Part shown: in pieces, positions 8,978 to 17,545 of the stretch
Position numbering within the stretch: the stretch's first letter is position 1
Layout: every line of letters begins with the position of its first letter
Origin: Neomicrococcus lactis
Lineage (GTDB): Bacteria > Actinomycetota > Actinomycetes > Actinomycetales > Micrococcaceae
Direction of reading: 5' to 3'
Length of the DNA: 64,000 nt
Assembly: GCF_014200305.1 (NCBI RefSeq)
Contig: NZ_JACHBL010000001.1
Coordinates: 1,302,001-1,366,000, forward strand
The notes under the pieces: generated by a model
What the model saw: the letters and a program-made list of their open reading frames with translations, nothing else
Database searches by the model: none
What the model was told of the DNA's origin: nothing
Program-made: the position numbers and the translations under genes

Positions 8978-9982
8978 ATGGCTGCACACCACGAATCAGG
9001 CGCTGACCTCAGCGCTGTCCTTTCCCCGGAAGATCTTGCCGGGCAAGCGAACTTTGATCGCATCATCAGCGAGGACTCACGCATTGAGCCACGCGACTGG
9101 ATGCCCGCCGCGTACCGCAAGTCGCTCACGCGTCAGGTATCGCAGCACGCACACTCCGAAATCATCGGCATGCAACCAGAGGCCAACTGGATCACTCGAG
9201 CACCGTCGCTCAAGCGCAAGGCCATCTTGATGGCCAAGGTTCAGGACGAAGCCGGCCACGGTCTCTACCTCTACTCGGCAGCCGAAACTCTCGGCACCCG
9301 CCGCGACGAGCTCAACAACCAGCTCCTCGAAGGCCGCGCGAAGTACTCCTCGATCTTCAACTACCCTGCACGCACGTGGGCTGACATGGGCGCCATCGGC
9401 TGGCTCGTGGATGGCGCTGCCATCGCCAACCAGGTCCCACTTTGCCGCGCTTCGTACGGCCCTTACGGCCGCGCGATGGTTCGCATTTGTAAGGAAGAGT
9501 CCTTCCACCAGCGTCAGGGCTGGGAGATCTTGTACGAACTCTCCAACGGCACGCCGGAGCAGAAGAAGATGGCGCAAGACGCTGTCAACCGCATGTACGC
9601 CCCGGCACTTCAGATGTTCGGCCCACCGGACTCTGACTCCCCTCACTCCCAGCAGTCCATGAAGTGGAACGTCAAGCGTTTCTCCAACGATGAGCTGCGT
9701 CAGCGCTTCGTGGACATGATCGTGGTGCAGGCTGAGGCCCTGGGTCTCACCCTTCCCGATCCTGACTTGAAGTGGAACGAAGAACGCGGTCACTACGACT
9801 ACGGCCAGCTGGACTGGGAGGAATTCTCTTCTGTCATCGCTGGAAATGGCCCTTGCAATACCCAACGTATGCAGCGCCGTCGTACTGCCCATGAAGAAGG
9901 CGCCTGGGTCCGCGAAGCTGCGGCCGCCTACGCCGCCAAGACTGCAGCCGCCGCTGCTGCAACTGAATTGATCGGAGCTTAA
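8978..9982 (+). CDS. paaA: 1,2-phenylacetyl-CoA epoxidase, catalytic subunit A
   Basis: 334 aa. Ferritin-like diiron oxygenase component of the PaaABCE multicomponent monooxygenase, which epoxidises the aromatic ring of phenylacetyl-CoA using O2 and NADPH. Diiron ligand motifs are visible: VQDEAGHG (~residues 87-94) and KEESFHQ (~170-176). The C-terminus ends in the family's [15 protein letters not shown] segment plus an Ala-rich tail. The ATG follows GAGGAAACC. First gene of a tightly packed paaABCDE operon under operator O1. Confidence 0.97.
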   Translation: MAAHHESGADLSAVLSPEDLAGQANFDRIISEDSRIEPRDWMPAAYRKSLTRQVSQHAHSEIIGMQPEANWITRAPSLKRKAILMAKVQDEAGHGLYLYSAAETLGTRRDELNNQLLEGRAKYSSIFNYPARTWADMGAIGWLVDGAAIANQVPLCRASYGPYGRAMVRICKEESFHQRQGWEILYELSNGTPEQKKMAQDAVNRMYAPALQMFGPPDSDSPHSQQSMKWNVKRFSNDELRQRFVDMIVVQAEALGLTLPDPDLKWNEERGHYDYGQLDWEEFSSVIAGNGPCNTQRMQRRRTAHEEGAWVREAAAAYAAKTAAAAAATELIGA

Positions 9983-9988
9983 GACCTC

Positions 9989-10288
9989 ATGACTGAATCA
10001 CTATCTTCTGCCGAGTGGCCCCTCTGGGAAGTTTTCGTGCGGTCCTCGCGCGGCCTGTCCCACGTGCACGCAGGATCTTTGCACGCACCGGACGCCACCA
10101 TGGCGTTGCGCAATGCGCGCGATCTGTACACGCGCCGCAACGAAGGCACCTCCTTGTGGGTTGTTCCTTCGGACGCCATCGCAGCCTCTGATCCAGATTC
10201 CAAGGGCGGCTTCTTCGAGTCGGCCCAGGGCAAAAGCTACCGCCACGCGGTGTACTACACCAAGAGTGAAGGAGTGAAGCACCTATGA
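9989..10288 (+). CDS. paaB: 1,2-phenylacetyl-CoA epoxidase, subunit B
   Basis: 99 aa, the normal size for PaaB. Starts after PaaA with a 6-nt gap and contains WPLWEVFVRSSRGLSHVHAG and ALRNARDLYTRRNEGTSLWVV, hallmarks of the family. PaaB bridges two PaaAC heterodimers in the epoxidase complex and has no catalytic residues of its own. Its stop overlaps the paaC start. Confidence 0.96.
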   Translation: MTESLSSAEWPLWEVFVRSSRGLSHVHAGSLHAPDATMALRNARDLYTRRNEGTSLWVVPSDAIAASDPDSKGGFFESAQGKSYRHAVYYTKSEGVKHL

Positions 10289-11118
10289 GTTTTGCTTCCC
10301 ACGATTCCGCTACCAAGCAGTCCGCTGGCGTGGCGATTACCGCTGAAGAAATTGGCGAATCCGGCGCCGTCGCATCTGAAGATGTGGCTAACTACGCACT
10401 GTATTTGGGCGACGATGCCCTGATGCTTGCGCAGCGTTTGGGCTGGTGGATTTCTCGCGGCCCTGAGCTCGAAGAAGACATCGCTCTCGGCAACATCGCA
10501 CTGGATCTCTTGGGCCACGCCCGCTTCTTCCTCACCTACGCTGGCACGGCATGGGGTAAGTCCGAGGACGACCTCGCATACTTCCGCGACGAAGAAGAGT
10601 TCCGCTCCGTGCGTCTCGTGGAACAGGAAAACGGCGACTACGGACAGACCATTGCGCGCCAGTTCTTGTTCTCCTTCTACCAGCGTGAGCTTTACTCGCG
10701 CTTGGTGAACTCGAAGGATGCCACGCTCGCCGCAATTGCCGACAAGGCACTCAAGGAAGTCCAGTACCACCAGGACCACGCGTACCAGTGGGTGCTTCGT
10801 TTTGGCATGGGCACGGAAGAGTCCATGCGCCGCATCAAGGAAGGCCTCTACTACATGTGGCCTTACGTTGAGGAACTCTTTAACGATGACGAGCTCACGG
10901 TGCGTCTCGCCGAACAGGGCATCGCCGTTTTGCCATCCAGCATGCGCGAGTCCTACATGGAGACCATCACGCGTCTCTTGGGCGAAGCCGACCTCGAAGT
11001 TCCTACCGTGCCGTTTGCTCGCGGCGGGGATCGCTCCGGCGAATACTCGGAGCAGCGCGGTCACATCTTGACGGAAATGCAGGTACTTGCGCGCCGCCAC
11101 CCTGGGGCGAAGTGGTAA
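10285..11118 (+). CDS. paaC: 1,2-phenylacetyl-CoA epoxidase, structural subunit C
   Basis: 277 aa. Ferritin-like partner of PaaA that has lost most iron ligands and scaffolds the catalytic subunit. Visible family stretches are LMLAQRLGWWISRGPELEED (~residues 46-65), LLGHARFFLTYAG and EVQYHQDHAYQWVLRFG. Overlaps paaB by ATGA and paaD by TAATG, so the block is translationally coupled and stoichiometry is probably maintained co-translationally. Confidence 0.96.
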   Translation: MSFASHDSATKQSAGVAITAEEIGESGAVASEDVANYALYLGDDALMLAQRLGWWISRGPELEEDIALGNIALDLLGHARFFLTYAGTAWGKSEDDLAYFRDEEEFRSVRLVEQENGDYGQTIARQFLFSFYQRELYSRLVNSKDATLAAIADKALKEVQYHQDHAYQWVLRFGMGTEESMRRIKEGLYYMWPYVEELFNDDELTVRLAEQGIAVLPSSMRESYMETITRLLGEADLEVPTVPFARGGDRSGEYSEQRGHILTEMQVLARRHPGAKW

Positions 11119-11672
11119 TGAATACCCCGGCTGTTGATCCCACTTCGGAGCCTGCCGGCGATCCTCAGGGATCGTTGGCGCTCCGTCCCACGGACCCGGC
11201 TCACCGGGCCGTGTGGGACATCGCTTCTCATGTTCCCGATCCGGAAGTTCCCGTCCTCACGATTGAGGATTTGGGGATTTTGCGCGGGGCATCTGCAGAG
11301 GGTGACACCGCTCGAGTGGTCATTACGCCGACCTACTCCGGTTGCCCTGCCATGGGAACCATTTCGGCTGACGTCACGGCAGCGCTCAAGGCGGCCGGAT
11401 ACCAGGATGTTCAGATTGATTTGGTGCTCCAGCCAGCCTGGACCACGGACTGGATGACGGAATCTGGAAAGCAGAAGCTCGAAGAGTACGGCATCGCCCC
11501 ACCCACCGGACACAGTGCTGTTTCCCGCGTGGGCGTTGGCCTTTCGGTGAAGTGCCCTCGTTGTCACTCCCGCAACACAAAAGAAATGACTCGCTTCGGT
11601 TCCACCGCGTGCAAGGCGCTTTACCAGTGCCTGGACTGCCTCGAACCGTTTGATTACTTCAAGGTGCACTAA
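11118..11672 (+). CDS. paaD: PaaD, Fe-S assembly-type protein of the epoxidase operon
   Basis: 184 aa. The ATG at 11118 is taken because it overlaps the paaC stop (TAATG); a GTG 6 nt earlier is possible. The N-terminal MIP18/DUF59 domain has the pattern PDPEVPVLTIEDLGILRG and YSGCPAMGTI with its conserved Cys. The C-terminal zinc ribbon is CPRC...CKALYQCLDC (~residues 154-175). PaaD is thought to help build or insert the Fe-S/diiron centres of the complex and is not part of the core enzyme. Confidence 0.95.
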   Translation: MNTPAVDPTSEPAGDPQGSLALRPTDPAHRAVWDIASHVPDPEVPVLTIEDLGILRGASAEGDTARVVITPTYSGCPAMGTISADVTAALKAAGYQDVQIDLVLQPAWTTDWMTESGKQKLEEYGIAPPTGHSAVSRVGVGLSVKCPRCHSRNTKEMTRFGSTACKALYQCLDCLEPFDYFKVH

Positions 11673-12844
11673 TGACTGAAACCACCACGGCTACTGCTTC
11701 TACGTCGAAGCGCCGCGCCTCTTTCAACACGCTCACGGTCTCCGAAGTGCGCAAGCTGACCACGGACGCCATTGAGGTCACGTTCGCGATCCCCGAAGAA
11801 CTCGCAGATGACTACGATTACGCGCCAGGCCAGTACGTTGCTCTCCGCACCGAACTGAACGGCCACGAAGTGCGCCGCTCTTACTCGATCTGTGCGGAGC
11901 CTGTTCGCGGTCAGATCAAGGTGGCTATCAAGCGCGACGTCGGCGGCCTGTTCTCCAACTGGGCCAATGACAACCTCGCAGCCGGTGCCACCCTCGACGT
12001 CATGAACCCGCAGGGCGCGTTCACCTCCCGCTCCCACATCACTTCTCTCAACGACGCTGAGAAGCTTGCGGCTGAAGAGGTGGAGAAGAAGCAGAACATT
12101 CACTTGGTGGCATTCGCTGCTGGTTCCGGCATCACGCCAATCATGGCGATCGCCCGGGCAGTCCTAAAGGCCTCCCCCGTGTCCTCCTTCGACTTGGTGT
12201 ACGCCAACCGTTCCGCAATGGACGTGATGTTCGTTGAAGAACTCGGCGACCTCAAGGACAAGTACCCGTCCCGCCTCGCAGTGCACCACGTGCTCTCTCG
12301 CGAACAGCGCGTCTCCCCCATCATGTCCGGCCGCATTGACCAGGAAAAGCTGGATCAGATCCTCGATGAGGTCATCCAGGTCAACAAGACGGACGAATGG
12401 TTCTTGTGTGGTCCGTTCGAGCTCGTGCAGATGTGCCGCGATACCCTCGCAGCCCGCGGCATTCCCGAGGACAGCATCCGCTTTGAGCTCTTCACCACCG
12501 GCCGGCCGGAAAACCCAGAAGGCCAGCAGGGCCGCGTAGTTGAGGTGGATCCAGCGGGAGAGAACTTCGAAATTGAGTTCACCCTCGATGGCCTCTCCGC
12601 GAGCGTGAAGTCGCCAAAGAATGCCCGCGAGACCGTCCTCAACGCCGCATTGCGCGTCCGCCCGGATGTGCCATTCGCATGTGCTGGCGGCGTCTGCGGA
12701 ACGTGCCGCGCAAAGGTGGTTTCCGGCGACTTCGTGATGGAAGAGAACTACGCGCTCGAGAAGGAAGAGGTCGATGCCGGCTACGTCTTGACGTGCCAGA
12801 CTCGCGCAGCCTCTGACAATCTCGTCGTGAATTTCGACGCCTAA
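11672..12844 (+). CDS. paaE: 1,2-phenylacetyl-CoA epoxidase, reductase subunit E
   Basis: 390 aa. Order: FAD-binding domain (YAPGQYVALRTE, then RRSYSICAEP, ~residues 49-75), NAD(P)-binding domain (VAFAAGSGITPIMAIARAVL, ~145-165; WFLCGPFELVQMC) and a C-terminal plant-type [2Fe-2S] domain (CAGGVCGTCRAKV plus a fourth Cys in LTCQTRA). It passes electrons from NADPH to the PaaA diiron site. Starts in the paaD stop (TAATG). Last of the epoxidase subunits; paaG follows after 36 nt. Confidence 0.96.
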   Translation: MTETTTATASTSKRRASFNTLTVSEVRKLTTDAIEVTFAIPEELADDYDYAPGQYVALRTELNGHEVRRSYSICAEPVRGQIKVAIKRDVGGLFSNWANDNLAAGATLDVMNPQGAFTSRSHITSLNDAEKLAAEEVEKKQNIHLVAFAAGSGITPIMAIARAVLKASPVSSFDLVYANRSAMDVMFVEELGDLKDKYPSRLAVHHVLSREQRVSPIMSGRIDQEKLDQILDEVIQVNKTDEWFLCGPFELVQMCRDTLAARGIPEDSIRFELFTTGRPENPEGQQGRVVEVDPAGENFEIEFTLDGLSASVKSPKNARETVLNAALRVRPDVPFACAGGVCGTCRAKVVSGDFVMEENYALEKEEVDAGYVLTCQTRAASDNLVVNFDA

Positions 12845-12880
12845 TCCCCACGCACACAAGTTCGTAGGTCAAGGAGAATC

Positions 12881-13651
12881 ATGATCGATCTCAAGATCAC
12901 CGGCGCCGTTGCCGAAGTGGTGCTGAATGCCCCGCAGAAGATGAACGCGCTGGACGAGTCCGCATTGCAGGAACTACATTCCGCGTACGACGACGCCGCT
13001 CAAGCAGGCGTGCGGGCTTTGGTGCTGCGCGGCGAGGGCCGGGGATTTTGCGCAGGTCGCGATATTTCCAACGTCATTCCCGCGACGGACGATGCATACG
13101 ACTACCTCGCCAACAAGGTCACTCCCCTGTTGAAGAAGATGGCTGCGTTCCCAGCGCCGACTTTCGCAGCAGTTCAGGGCGCCTGCTTGGGCGTGGGACT
13201 GGGCCTGGCTATCGCCACGGACGTCGTGTACGTCGGCGAAAAAGCGAAAATCGGTTCTCCTTTTGCGAACCTCGGCGCCACGCTGGATTCCGGTGGACAT
13301 GCATTGTTCACCGAACGCTTGGGAGCTCACCGCACGCTGGACTTGATCTACACCGCTGAGCTCATGAGCGGCGCCGACGCTGTCCGTGCCGGCCTTTTCA
13401 GCCGGGCGATTCCAGATGAAGAGCTGCTCGAATTCACCCTTGCGAAGGCACATGCCGTTTCCGAAGGTGCCACGAAAGCGTTCCTTGCCTCGCGTCAGCT
13501 CGTCGCTGAGATTCGCGATCAGCGCTTGGGGCTGTGGGAATCCATGGAGAACGAGAACCGCGTTCAAGGTGAATTGTGCAGTTCGAGCGACTACTCGGAG
13601 GGCTTTGCCGCCTTCCAAGAAAAGCGAAAGCCGAACTTTTCAGGGAACTGA
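12881..13651 (+). CDS. paaG: 1,2-epoxyphenylacetyl-CoA isomerase (crotonase family)
   Basis: 256 aa. Crotonase fold with the CoA-binding GRGFCAGRDISN (~residues 46-57) and oxyanion-hole QGACLGVGLGLAIATD. The catalytic Asp of PaaG-type isomerases is seen in ATLDSGGHALF (~residue 132), where hydratases usually have Glu. The C-terminus, SSDYSEGFAAFQEKRKPNF, is PaaG-like. It converts the ring epoxide to oxepin-CoA. Preceded by AAGGAG and followed by a terminator. PaaF at 16736 is the alternative label, but the active-site Asp argues for PaaG. Confidence 0.87.
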   Translation: MIDLKITGAVAEVVLNAPQKMNALDESALQELHSAYDDAAQAGVRALVLRGEGRGFCAGRDISNVIPATDDAYDYLANKVTPLLKKMAAFPAPTFAAVQGACLGVGLGLAIATDVVYVGEKAKIGSPFANLGATLDSGGHALFTERLGAHRTLDLIYTAELMSGADAVRAGLFSRAIPDEELLEFTLAKAHAVSEGATKAFLASRQLVAEIRDQRLGLWESMENENRVQGELCSSSDYSEGFAAFQEKRKPNFSGN

Positions 13652-13680
13652 AGCGGCGTCGTCGTCCTCTAAATATCGAA

Positions 13681-13717
13681 AATAACCCCGGAATCCCGCA
13701 AGATTTCCGAGGTTATT
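13681..13717 (+). terminator. Terminator-like hairpin after paaG
   Basis: An inverted repeat AATAACCCCGGAATC / GATTTCCGAGGTTATT with a 6-nt loop lies 30 nt past the paaG stop, ending the paaABCDE-paaG unit before the separately controlled permease gene. Confidence 0.75.
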
Positions 13718-13818
13718 GCTACGCCTACAGCCCCAGCAATACGGCGTAAAAATTTCTCAAGAAATTCCCAGTCTTAACGTGACACGGCTCACCTAAGCGG
13801 CTACTATTTTATTTATTG

Positions 13819-13832
13819 ACCGAACGGTCAGT
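13819..13832 (+). promoter_or_regulatory. PaaR-type operator O2, upstream of the permease gene
   Basis: ACCGAACGGTCAGT matches ACCGNNCGNNCGGT with one mismatch, about 95 nt before the permease ATG. It also contains the perfect half-sites TGACCG / CGGTCA. Confidence 0.75.
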
Positions 13833-13924
13833 TGACAAACATATCCCTCAGGATCGCCGGTCACCACGCAAGGTCCGCACCGCAGCCCCTTGCTACTACG
13901 CCGATCCGCGGCCATGGAGATGCC

Positions 13925-15334
13925 ATGACTACTCACTACCCCACCGCTCCCGCGGAGCCAGCTCGTCGCGTGACGCGCGAAGAGCGTCGCGTTCTCGCCG
14001 GCACCCTCGTGGGCACGACCATCGAATGGTACGACTTCTTCATCTACGCACAGGCAGCAGCGTTCGTCTTGACGCCACTGTTTTTCGCCCCTATCGCTTC
14101 TCAGAACCCCGGACTTGCTCAAGTGTTCTCCTGGGCATCGCTGGGTATTAGCTTCCTCTTCCGTCCACTCGGCGCCATCATCGCAGGCCACCTTGGCGAC
14201 AAGTTTGGCCGCAAGATGGTTCTCGTTTTGACGCTGTTCGGCATGGGCGCGGCGACGGTCCTCATTGGCCTCTTGCCGACCTACGCCCAAATCGGCGTTG
14301 GTGCACCGATCCTCTTGGTGCTCTTGCGCATCCTCCAGGGCTTCTCCGCCGGCGGTGAATGGGGCGGCGCTGCCCTCATGGCCGTGGAGCACGCACCTCG
14401 CAACAAGCGCGGCCTCTTCGGTTCCTACCCTCAGATTGGCGTGCCGATCGGCATGATCTTGGCGACGCTCTTCATGTTCGCCGTAACCAACCTGACCACC
14501 AAGGAACAGTTCTTGGCTTGGGGATGGCGTATTCCATTCCTCTCATCCGTCGTCTTGATCCTGGTGGGCTACTGGATCCGCAAGGCCGTTGAAGAGTCCC
14601 CAGTCTTCAAGGAAATGCAACTTCGCAAGAAGGAGTCTTCCGCTCCTTTGAGCCAGCTCTTCAAGGGCAACACCAAGGAAGTTGTTCTTGCCGCTCTGAT
14701 CTTCGCCGCCAACAACGCCGCTGGCTACTTGGTGATTGCATTCTTCGCGTCCTATGGCGTGAAGACCCTGCACATGCAGCAGTCCACGACTCTCGTCGCA
14801 TCCCTCGTCGGCGGCTTCGGCTGGCTGGTCTTCACCATGCTGGGTGGCTGGATATCGGACAAGATTGGTCGCGTCCGCACCTTCCAGATTGGCTACGCGA
14901 TCATCATCCTTTGGGCCATCCCTATGTGGTTCCTGCTTGATACCGCATCCTTGCCGCTGTTCACGCTCGCAATCTTGATCCTGACGATGGGCCTTGGCCC
15001 GTCCTACGGCCCACAGTCCGCTCTGTACGCAGAAATGTTCCCGGCACGCATCCGCTACTCCGGCGTTTCGATCGGCTACGCACTCGGCTCCATCATCGGT
15101 GGCGCATTTGCTCCAATGATCGCCGAAATGTTGCTCGGCGGCACCGGAAAGTCGTGGACCATCGGCGTCTACATCGCAGCCCTTGCTCTGGTCTCCTTCA
15201 TCGCCGTCTCCATGGTTCCGAAGTCCCTCCAGGAATCGGATCTACACGTGGAAGAAGTGCACGAAGAGTTCTTGGCAGCTCACCCTGAGGTTGAAATTCC
15301 AGCCACCGTGGCTGAGAAGCTCAACCACAAGTAG
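13925..15334 (+). CDS. MFS permease of the MHS (metabolite:H+ symporter) family, probable phenylacetate uptake
   Basis: 469 aa from the ATG at 13925 (GGAGATGCC just upstream); the longer TTG frame from 13832 starts inside the operator and lacks a ribosome site. Twelve helices. MHS signatures are GTTIEWYDFFIYAQAAAF (~residues 35-52), GHLGDKFGRKMVL between TM2 and TM3, and LRILQGFSAGGEWGGAAL. It has its own PaaR-type operator and a strong terminator inside the catabolon, so phenylacetate or a related aromatic acid is the likely substrate. That is inferred from context; the family also moves shikimate, proline and citrate. Confidence 0.88.
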   Translation: MTTHYPTAPAEPARRVTREERRVLAGTLVGTTIEWYDFFIYAQAAAFVLTPLFFAPIASQNPGLAQVFSWASLGISFLFRPLGAIIAGHLGDKFGRKMVLVLTLFGMGAATVLIGLLPTYAQIGVGAPILLVLLRILQGFSAGGEWGGAALMAVEHAPRNKRGLFGSYPQIGVPIGMILATLFMFAVTNLTTKEQFLAWGWRIPFLSSVVLILVGYWIRKAVEESPVFKEMQLRKKESSAPLSQLFKGNTKEVVLAALIFAANNAAGYLVIAFFASYGVKTLHMQQSTTLVASLVGGFGWLVFTMLGGWISDKIGRVRTFQIGYAIIILWAIPMWFLLDTASLPLFTLAILILTMGLGPSYGPQSALYAEMFPARIRYSGVSIGYALGSIIGGAFAPMIAEMLLGGTGKSWTIGVYIAALALVSFIAVSMVPKSLQESDLHVEEVHEEFLAAHPEVEIPATVAEKLNHK

Positions 15335-15352
15335 TTTCTTCGCAGTACCTAG

Positions 15353-15387
15353 GTGGCCGTCGACTCCATTCGTGGAGCGACGGCCAC
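15353..15387 (+). terminator. Rho-independent-type terminator after the permease gene
   Basis: A 16-nt-arm stem, GTGGCCGTCGACTCCA / TGGAGCGACGGCCAC (one bulge) around TTCG, 18 nt past the stop, followed by TTCTAT. Confidence 0.85.
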
Positions 15388-15491
15388 TTCTATATGCATC
15401 GATCCCCCGAAGCCGCCTTTTATGACACCCGCTCTTCGGGCAATTGACGGCCGCTATTGACCCACTCGGCAGATCGTGTCAAAGTAAAGTG

Positions 15492-15505
15492 AACGATCGG
15501 TCGGT
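15492..15505 (+). promoter_or_regulatory. PaaR-type operator O3, upstream of paaJ
   Basis: AACGATCGGTCGGT, one mismatch to ACCGNNCGNNCGGT and nearly identical to O1, followed by the same TAATTAT. It lies 21 nt before the paaJ start codon, so repression would block paaJ-paaF-paaH. Confidence 0.8.
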
Positions 15506-15525
15506 AATTATATTTGAGGAGCCTC

Positions 15526-16731
15526 ATGACTCAGCCCCAAGCATTCCTTGTCGGCGGAAATCGCACACCTGTAGGACGCTACGGCGGAGCACTCTCCAGC
15601 GTTCGTCCCGATGACTTAGCAGCACTTGTGGTCAAGCACGTCGTGACCTCCGCAGGCATTGACCCCGCCGATGTTGACGAGGTCATTTTGGGCAACGCCA
15701 ACGGCGCCGGCGAAGAGAACCGCAACGTGGCCCGCATGGCTTGGTTGTTGGCAGGTTTCCCTGACACGGTTCCAGGCATCACAGTCAACCGTTTGTGCGC
15801 TTCCGGAATGAGCGCCATCACCATGGCTTCCCACATGATCAAGTCCGGCGCTGCTGACATCGTTGTGGCTGGCGGCGTCGAGTCCATGTCCCGCGCTCCG
15901 TGGGTCATGGAAAAGCCCAGCACGCCATTCGCAAAGCCCGGCCAGGTCTTCGACACCTCCATTGGTTGGCGCTTCACGAACCCCGTCTTCGCCGCACAGG
16001 ACAAGATGACCTTCTCGATGCCAGAAACGGCCGAGGAAGTTGCTCGCGTCGACAACATCACCCGCGAAGAAGCAGATGCGTTCGCCGTCGCTTCCCACGA
16101 GAAGTCCCTCGCCGCGATTGCCGCCGGCCGCTTGGCCGAAGAAATCCTTCCCGTCACCGTGACCGGGCGCAAGGGCGCGCAGACGGTGGTGGACACGGAC
16201 GAAGGACCACGCGAAGGCACCACTCTTGAAGTCCTCAGCAAACTGCGCCCTGTAGTTGCTGGCGGTTCCGTGGTGACTGCCGGAAACTCGTCCACGTTGA
16301 ATGACGGCGCCTCCGCGGTCCTCGTGGTCTCCGAACGTGCCGCTGAGAAGTACGGATTGAACGTCCGCGCTCGCATCGTCGATGGCACGGCCGCCGGCCT
16401 CGCTCCAGAGATCATGGGTCTTGGACCTGTTCCTGCCACCGAGAAGCTCATGGAGCGCACCGGTTGGAATGTCGGCTCGCTTGAAGCAGTAGAGATCAAC
16501 GAAGCCTTTGCCACGCAGTCGATTGCGTCGATCCGCCGCCTCAACCTTGATCCGTCGATCGTCAATAACGACGGCGGAGCCATCTCCTTGGGACACCCGC
16601 TGGGATCCTCAGGTTCTCGATTGGTAGTGACCCTCATGCGCCGCATGGAGCGCGAAGGCGCGCAGCGCGGCCTCGCCACGATGTGCATTGGCGTGGGCCA
16701 GGGTGCCGCGATCGCGATCGAGGCGGTCTAA
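15526..16731 (+). CDS. paaJ: 3-oxoadipyl-CoA/3-oxo-5,6-dehydrosuberyl-CoA thiolase
   Basis: 401 aa from the ATG at 15526 (GAGGAG 6 nt upstream). Thiolase active-site residues are all visible: nucleophilic Cys in VNRLCASGMSAI (~residue 91), His in NNDGGAISLGHPLGSSG (~360) and the second Cys in TMCIGVGQGAAI (~388). In this setting it performs the two thiolytic steps that release acetyl-CoA and succinyl-CoA from the PAA chain. A general acetyl-CoA acetyltransferase is possible from sequence alone. Followed after 4 nt by paaF. Confidence 0.9.
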   Translation: MTQPQAFLVGGNRTPVGRYGGALSSVRPDDLAALVVKHVVTSAGIDPADVDEVILGNANGAGEENRNVARMAWLLAGFPDTVPGITVNRLCASGMSAITMASHMIKSGAADIVVAGGVESMSRAPWVMEKPSTPFAKPGQVFDTSIGWRFTNPVFAAQDKMTFSMPETAEEVARVDNITREEADAFAVASHEKSLAAIAAGRLAEEILPVTVTGRKGAQTVVDTDEGPREGTTLEVLSKLRPVVAGGSVVTAGNSSTLNDGASAVLVVSERAAEKYGLNVRARIVDGTAAGLAPEIMGLGPVPATEKLMERTGWNVGSLEAVEINEAFATQSIASIRRLNLDPSIVNNDGGAISLGHPLGSSGSRLVVTLMRRMEREGAQRGLATMCIGVGQGAAIAIEAV

Positions 16732-16735
16732 GTCG

Positions 16736-17545
16736 ATGCTGGTTGATTCCTACTCTCACGCATTCGAGGCCCTCGCAATCGAAGAGCGCGAAGATCGCGT
16801 CCACGTCTCGCTGAACCGGCCCGTAGTCCGCAACGCGATCGACGCCACCATGGTGGCCGAACTCCACGCCGTATGTGCCTACCTTGAGCGCACACCGAAG
16901 ATCCTCATCATTTCGGGAACGCCGGCCGACGAAGCCACCGGGCGCAAGGGAATCTTCGCGTCCGGCGCGGACATTGGACAGCTGCGCGAGCGCCGCCGTG
17001 AAGACGCCCTCGCCGGCATCAACTCGCAGATCTTTGACCGCATCCACAAGCTCCCGATGCCCGTCATCGCGGCTATCGACGGCTTTGCACTTGGCGGAGG
17101 TGCCGAACTCGCGTACGCCGCGGACTTCCGCATCGCCACCGAGAGCGTCAAGCTCGGCCAGCCGGAAACCAACCTCGGCATCATCGCCGCGGCTGGCGCG
17201 CTGTGGCGCCTCAAGGAACTCGTGGGTGAACCCGTTGCCCTCGAGCTCGTTCTCGCAGGCCGAATCCTCGACGCTCAAGAAGCCCTCGAGCTCAAGCTCG
17301 TGACCGAGATCCACCCAGCGGCAGACCTCGTCAACGCCGCGCATGCACTCGCTGATCGCATCGGAGCACAGGATCCGCTCGCAGTCCGCATCACGAAGCG
17401 CGTCTTCCACATGCCACGCGAAGCACACCCCCATGTGGACGAACTCGCTCAAGCGATCCTCTTCGAGTCGCAAGCGAAGTTTGACCGCATGCAAGCATTT
17501 TTGGACAAGAACGCCGCTAAGAAAGCGGCTAAGGAGCAACAGTGA
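16736..17545 (+). CDS. paaF: 2,3-dehydroadipyl-CoA hydratase (enoyl-CoA hydratase)
   Basis: 269 aa from the ATG at 16736; the longer frame from 16688 runs inside paaJ. The crotonase fold has both hydratase glutamates: GFALGGGAELAYAADFR (~residue 122) and GQPETNLGIIAAAG (~142). It hydrates the double bond of 2,3-dehydroadipyl-CoA. The tail is Ala/Lys-rich and its last codons overlap the next start (ATGA-type overlap at 17542). Confidence 0.88.
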   Translation: MLVDSYSHAFEALAIEEREDRVHVSLNRPVVRNAIDATMVAELHAVCAYLERTPKILIISGTPADEATGRKGIFASGADIGQLRERRREDALAGINSQIFDRIHKLPMPVIAAIDGFALGGGAELAYAADFRIATESVKLGQPETNLGIIAAAGALWRLKELVGEPVALELVLAGRILDAQEALELKLVTEIHPAADLVNAAHALADRIGAQDPLAVRITKRVFHMPREAHPHVDELAQAILFESQAKFDRMQAFLDKNAAKKAAKEQQ

